DNA of 64,000 bases from the NCBI RefSeq assembly GCF_039566955.1, contig NZ_CP154796.1, positions 2,666,001 to 2,730,000 of the forward strand, in the 5' to 3' direction. A program made the position numbers and the translations under genes. Below are positions 60,959 through 64,000 of this stretch, piece by piece (within the stretch, counting starts at the first letter, position 1; each line of letters starts with the position of its first letter). The notes under the pieces were generated by a model. That model made no database searches. It had not been told where the DNA came from and saw only the letters and a program-made list of their open reading frames with translations. This stretch comes from Micromonospora sp. DSM 45708. GTDB taxonomy: Bacteria; Actinomycetota; Actinomycetes; Mycobacteriales; Micromonosporaceae.

Positions 60959-62182
60959 TCAGGCCGGCGTGGGGGCGACCGGTTCCGGCGCCGACCGGCC
61001 GGCGCCGGACCGCAGGAACAGCAGCGGCGCCACGGTGAGCACCAGGCAGGCCACCGACATCGCCAGCAGCGCCGGGGTCAGGTCGAGCAGCGCCACCGAC
61101 CAGCCGCCGAGCAGCGCGCCCACCGGCAGGCCGAGGAACGCCACCGAGCCGGAGATACCCAGCACCCGGGTCTGCAACGCCGCCGGCACCCGTTGGTAGA
61201 GCGCGGCGCCGAGCAGCGGATTCACCGCCGCGATCCCGATCCCGGACAGGAACGTCACCACCAGCACCACCACCAGGTCGTCGCTGAGCGCCAGCGCCAG
61301 CAGTCGGGGCGCGCCGCTGAGCGCCAACCCCAGCGCGAACACCGCCTGACCGGGCAGCCGCGTGCCGACCAGCGTGAACAGCAGGTTGCCCAGCAGCGCC
61401 CCGGCCGAGAAGACGCCCAGCAGCAGCCCGAACCCGGCCGGGTCGCCGAGCACCTGGTTGACCCAGAGCGGGATCCAGACCGCGACGCTGGCGTTGGCGA
61501 ACATGTTGGACACCGAGACCACGGTCAGCATGATCAGCAGCGTCCGGTCGGTGCGCAGGTACGCGAAGCCGCCGCGCAGCGCCCGCAGGTACGGCTCCCG
61601 GGGCGCCGGCTGTGTCGGCGCGGGCGGCCGGACCAGCACGCCGATCAGCAGCGCGCAGACCGCGAACGTGGCCGCGTCGACCCAGATCGCCGGCGTCAGC
61701 CCCACCCAGTCGATGAGCAGTCCACCCAGCACCGCGCCGAAGAGCGTCATGCCCCGCGCCAGCCCGTCGTAGGCGGAGGTGAGCCGGATCAGCGGCACCC
61801 CGGCCCGCTCGGCGGCCGGCTTGAACAGCACGTGCTTGACCCGGTCCCCGATGCCGCGCAGCCCGCCGGCGATCGCCACCAGCACCAGCAGCGTGCCGAA
61901 GCCGAGCCAGGGCGCGAGCGCCACCACCGCCATCGCGACCGCGCTGGCCGCGTCCACGAAGACCGAGGTCCGGCGGACGCCGAACCGGTCCGCCCACGGG
62001 GTGGCCAGCGCGCTGGAGAGCATGTACGGCAGCGTCTCCGCGGCGGCCACCAGGCCCATCCGGGTCGGGCTGCCGGTGGTCTCCAGCACCAGCCAGGGGA
62101 TGGCCACCACCGAGATCCGGGTGCCGAGGTTGGACAGCAGGTCGGCGCCGACCAGGGTGTACAACTCCCGGCGCGGGTTCAC
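60959..62182 (-). CDS. MFS transporter
   Basis: A 407-residue protein with ~12 membrane helices ('ELYTLVGADLLSNLGTRISVVAIPWLVLETTGSPTRMGLVAAAETLPYMLSSALATPWADRFGVRRTSVFVDAASA'). The Asp-Arg-x-Gly-Val-Arg-Arg loop between helices 2 and 3 is the MFS motif A. It resembles the macrolide-efflux/enterobactin-exporter type. The GTG at 62,182 overlaps the preceding ligase stop (GTGA), so the two proteins work in one unit: perhaps export of a product made with the ligase, or self-protection. The C-terminal ~20 residues are Pro/Ala-rich. Confidence 0.88.
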   Translation of the reverse strand: MNPRRELYTLVGADLLSNLGTRISVVAIPWLVLETTGSPTRMGLVAAAETLPYMLSSALATPWADRFGVRRTSVFVDAASAVAMAVVALAPWLGFGTLLVLVAIAGGLRGIGDRVKHVLFKPAAERAGVPLIRLTSAYDGLARGMTLFGAVLGGLLIDWVGLTPAIWVDAATFAVCALLIGVLVRPPAPTQPAPREPYLRALRGGFAYLRTDRTLLIMLTVVSVSNMFANASVAVWIPLWVNQVLGDPAGFGLLLGVFSAGALLGNLLFTLVGTRLPGQAVFALGLALSGAPRLLALALSDDLVVVLVVTFLSGIGIAAVNPLLGAALYQRVPAALQTRVLGISGSVAFLGLPVGALLGGWSVALLDLTPALLAMSVACLVLTVAPLLFLRSGAGRSAPEPVAPTPA

Positions 62183-63744
62183 GCCGGACTGCCGATCGGG
62201 TCCGCGTCGGCCGGGTGCGTCTGTGCGTACCGGACCCGCAGCGCGCGTTTGTCGACCTTCGCGGACCGGTTCAGCGGCAACGCGTCGACGAACTCCACCG
62301 CGCCGGGCGCCCAGGTCTCGCTCAGTTCCCGGGTGACCAGCGCGATCAGGTCGTCGCCGGTGACCGACGCGCCCGGCGCCGGCACCACGTACGCGTGCGG
62401 CAGCTCCCCGGCCACCGGGTCCGGCACCCCGATCACCGCGGCGGCGCGGACCTCGGGGTGGCCGGCGAGCACGTCCTCGATCGGGCGGGAGTAGATCGGC
62501 CAGCTCCGCTGCCGGGTGAGGATCCGGTCCTGCAACCGGTCGACCAGGTAGAGGTAGCCGTCGTCGTCGAGGTGCCCGATGTCGCGGGTGCGGACCCAGC
62601 CGTCGACGAGCGTCTCGGCGGTCAGCTCCGGCTGGCCGTGGTAGCCGACGAAGCTCAGCTTCGTGCGGGCCCACACCTCACCGTCGACGCCGGCCGGCAG
62701 CACCCGCCCGTCGGCGTCGCGGATCTCGACCGTCACGTCCCCGTACGGCCGGCCGCAGGAGCGCAGCCGCTCCGGGTGCTCCGGATCGTCGGTGAGCCCG
62801 GGCAGCGCGCAGATCACCACCGCCTCGCTGAGCCCGTAGACGATGCGCAGGCACGGGCCGAACCGGGCGATCGCCTGGCGCAGCCGGGCGGGCGCGGCGG
62901 GTCCGGCGCCCACGTTGAACATGACCATCGCGGAGAAGTCGGCGCCCGGCAGGTCGGGATGGTCGAGCACCTCGTAGAGCATCGGCGGGGTGACGAACGT
63001 GGAGGTCAGCCGCTCGGCGTCCACGGTCGCGATGAACGCCGCCGGGTCCCACCGCTCGCGCAGGAACAGCACCCCGCCGGTGAACAGGTTGACAAGCGTG
63101 GTGATCTGGCCGCTGGCCAGCCACATCGGGGAGTGTGACAGGTGCCGCAGCAGCGGGATCCCGGCGGCCCGGATGCCGGCCGCGAGCGCCAGCACCTGCC
63201 GGTAGAAGCTCTCCCGGTGGTGCACCAGCTTGGGCGTGCCGGTGGTGCCGCTGGTCTGGAGGAACGACTCCGGCGCGGGCCCGGAGGCCGGCAGGTCGGT
63301 CGGGTCGTCGGCGTCGCCGTCCGCGGTGAGGTCCGGTCCGGCGCCGCCGGGGCCGAGACAGAGCACCGGTACGCCGACCAGGCCGGCCGCGACCTGCCCG
63401 GACTCCGGATCGCGGGGATCGTGCACGAACACCTCCGGCGCGGCCAGCGCGACGAACTCGTCGATCTCGCGGCGGGAGGTGACCGGGGCGACCCACATGG
63501 CGCGGCAGCCGAGCAGGTGCAGCGCGAGGTGCAGCAGCGGACCCTCGATCGTGTTGCCGAGCATCACCAGCACCGCCGCGCCGGGGCGTACGCCGTGCCG
63601 GCGCAGCGCGGCGGCCAGGCCGCGCACCTCGGCGGCGACCTGCGGGTAGGTGAGCCGGCGGTCACCGCCGACCAGCGCCTCCCGGTCGCCGAACCCGGCG
63701 AACAACTCCAGCGCCTCGTGCACGTAGTTCGGCCGGTCGGTCAT
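62179..63744 (-). CDS. AMP-dependent acyl-CoA ligase / adenylate-forming enzyme
   Basis: A 521-residue ANL enzyme: 'SFLQTSGTTGTPKLVHHRESF' (A3), 'IVYGLSEAVVICALPG' (A5), 'DGWVRTRDIGHLDDDGYLYLVDRLQDRILTRQRSWPIYSRPIEDVL' (A7-A8) and 'LPLNRSAKVDKRALR' (A10 Lys). It is full length for the family. Substrate is unknown; Trp and His in the pocket region could suit an aryl or branched acid, but this is a guess. It is co-translated with the MFS gene. It lies 8 kb from the polyketide run and might load an extra acyl group, though the intervening genes argue for independence. Confidence 0.88.
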   Translation of the reverse strand: MTDRPNYVHEALELFAGFGDREALVGGDRRLTYPQVAAEVRGLAAALRRHGVRPGAAVLVMLGNTIEGPLLHLALHLLGCRAMWVAPVTSRREIDEFVALAAPEVFVHDPRDPESGQVAAGLVGVPVLCLGPGGAGPDLTADGDADDPTDLPASGPAPESFLQTSGTTGTPKLVHHRESFYRQVLALAAGIRAAGIPLLRHLSHSPMWLASGQITTLVNLFTGGVLFLRERWDPAAFIATVDAERLTSTFVTPPMLYEVLDHPDLPGADFSAMVMFNVGAGPAAPARLRQAIARFGPCLRIVYGLSEAVVICALPGLTDDPEHPERLRSCGRPYGDVTVEIRDADGRVLPAGVDGEVWARTKLSFVGYHGQPELTAETLVDGWVRTRDIGHLDDDGYLYLVDRLQDRILTRQRSWPIYSRPIEDVLAGHPEVRAAAVIGVPDPVAGELPHAYVVPAPGASVTGDDLIALVTRELSETWAPGAVEFVDALPLNRSAKVDKRALRVRYAQTHPADADPIGSPA

Positions 63745-64000
63745 CGGGCAGCCCCCATCATCGTCCGCGAGCGGCGCCCGGCCCGGGTCAGGGCCGGTAC
63801 TCGGACGGCGGGTGCCGGGTCGGCGACCGCACCGCCGCCGGTTCCGAGCCTAGGCAGCGGCGGTCCACGGCGGACAGAGCCGAACGTCGGGGCCCGGCAT
63901 CCCGTGGGCATTTGATCATGTCGATCAGGTTGATTGACGCTCGTCACCAGCGGCGGCTAGTTTCCGGTCCATCGCCCGGGCAGGTGGCGCCGACCGCGCC
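63745..64000. other. Upstream region of ligase-MFS operon
   Basis: No gene is seen to the window end. A less GC-rich patch at 63,905-63,945 contains TTTGATCATG, TTGATTGACG and a small TGACG-CT-CGTCA palindrome (63,935-63,946), possibly a regulator site for the minus-strand ligase-MFS pair. A clear promoter was not identified. Confidence 0.35.

Noticed and set aside
60959..63744. Assigning the MFS/ligase pair to the polyketide cluster
   Set aside because: Four unrelated genes and two strong terminator-like hairpins lie between; membership cannot be supported from sequence alone.
63901..63950. SARP-like TTGACG site near the right edge
   Set aside because: Only one TTGACG copy is present, no 11-bp repeat, so it does not meet the operator pattern seen at 34,415-34,619.

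Overview
The window looks like chromosome of a high-GC actinobacterium, most probably a Micromonospora-type member of the Micromonosporaceae. The reasons are very high GC with strong G/C third-position bias, many GTG starts, ATGA/GTGA stop-start overlaps, and dispersed palindromes and 'MSERTERSE'/'VSARSEPGL'-type elements that I associate with that family from memory. No rRNA, tRNA, CRISPR array, integrase or transposase was seen.

Region 1 (1-12,187, minus strand) is part of a contractile injection system (eCIS / phage-tail-like) operon running off the left edge. In transcription order it holds two small membrane proteins (one with an HExxH motif), a DUF4255-like protein, sheath, tube, an expanded repeat-rich spacer protein, a LysM-type baseplate hub protein, a VgrG-like spike, a PAAR-like tip, gp25, a large J-type baseplate protein, a tail-I-like protein and a partial membrane-anchored protein. 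Almost every junction overlaps.

Region 2 (12,402-32,759) is mixed housekeeping and regulatory sequence: an LppM-like lipoprotein, a FUSC transporter, a LacI regulator divergent from an MFS transporter, an MBL hydrolase, two CrcB proteins, PaaK/PaaI/DLH enzymes, a cyclase-AAA protein, a LAL-type LuxR regulator, a DUF5995-like protein, an APC permease, a broken LtrA gene and an HhH protein. A shared 21-bp motif lies upstream of both genes that flank the LuxR gene.

Region 3 (32,978-55,791) is the centrepiece: an unusual biosynthetic cluster controlled by a SARP. A divergent intergenic region carries inverted arrays of heptamers at exact 11-bp spacing, one placed 8 bp before a TATTCT -10 box. 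From it, one arm encodes the SARP and a TcmI-type cyclase. The other is a nearly continuous run of about 21 kb: a second TcmI cyclase, AccD/A fusion, AccB, AccC, an ACP-aromatase fusion, a cupin, KS-alpha, a chain-length factor, an AMP ligase, two small ACP-like proteins, a KS with Cys-Asn-His instead of Cys-His-His, a KS N-terminal-domain stub, a second AMP ligase, a complete FabF-like KS, a 4-hydroxymandelate synthase-like dioxygenase, a PhyH-type oxygenase, a DUF3050 protein, E1-alpha and E1-beta of a 2-oxoacid dehydrogenase, and an ATP-grasp-like protein. No ketoreductase, dehydratase or enoyl reductase is present. I infer a spore-pigment-like (whiE-type) aromatic polyketide system merged with a tyrosine-derived aryl-acid branch and a second KS set, possibly joined by an ATP-grasp ligase. 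I do not recognise this exact combination.

Region 4 (55,819-64,000) holds an alpha/beta hydrolase divergent from a TetR regulator with a palindromic operator, an SGNH hydrolase, a secreted trypsin-fold protein lacking all three catalytic residues, and an overlapping MFS exporter/AMP-ligase pair.
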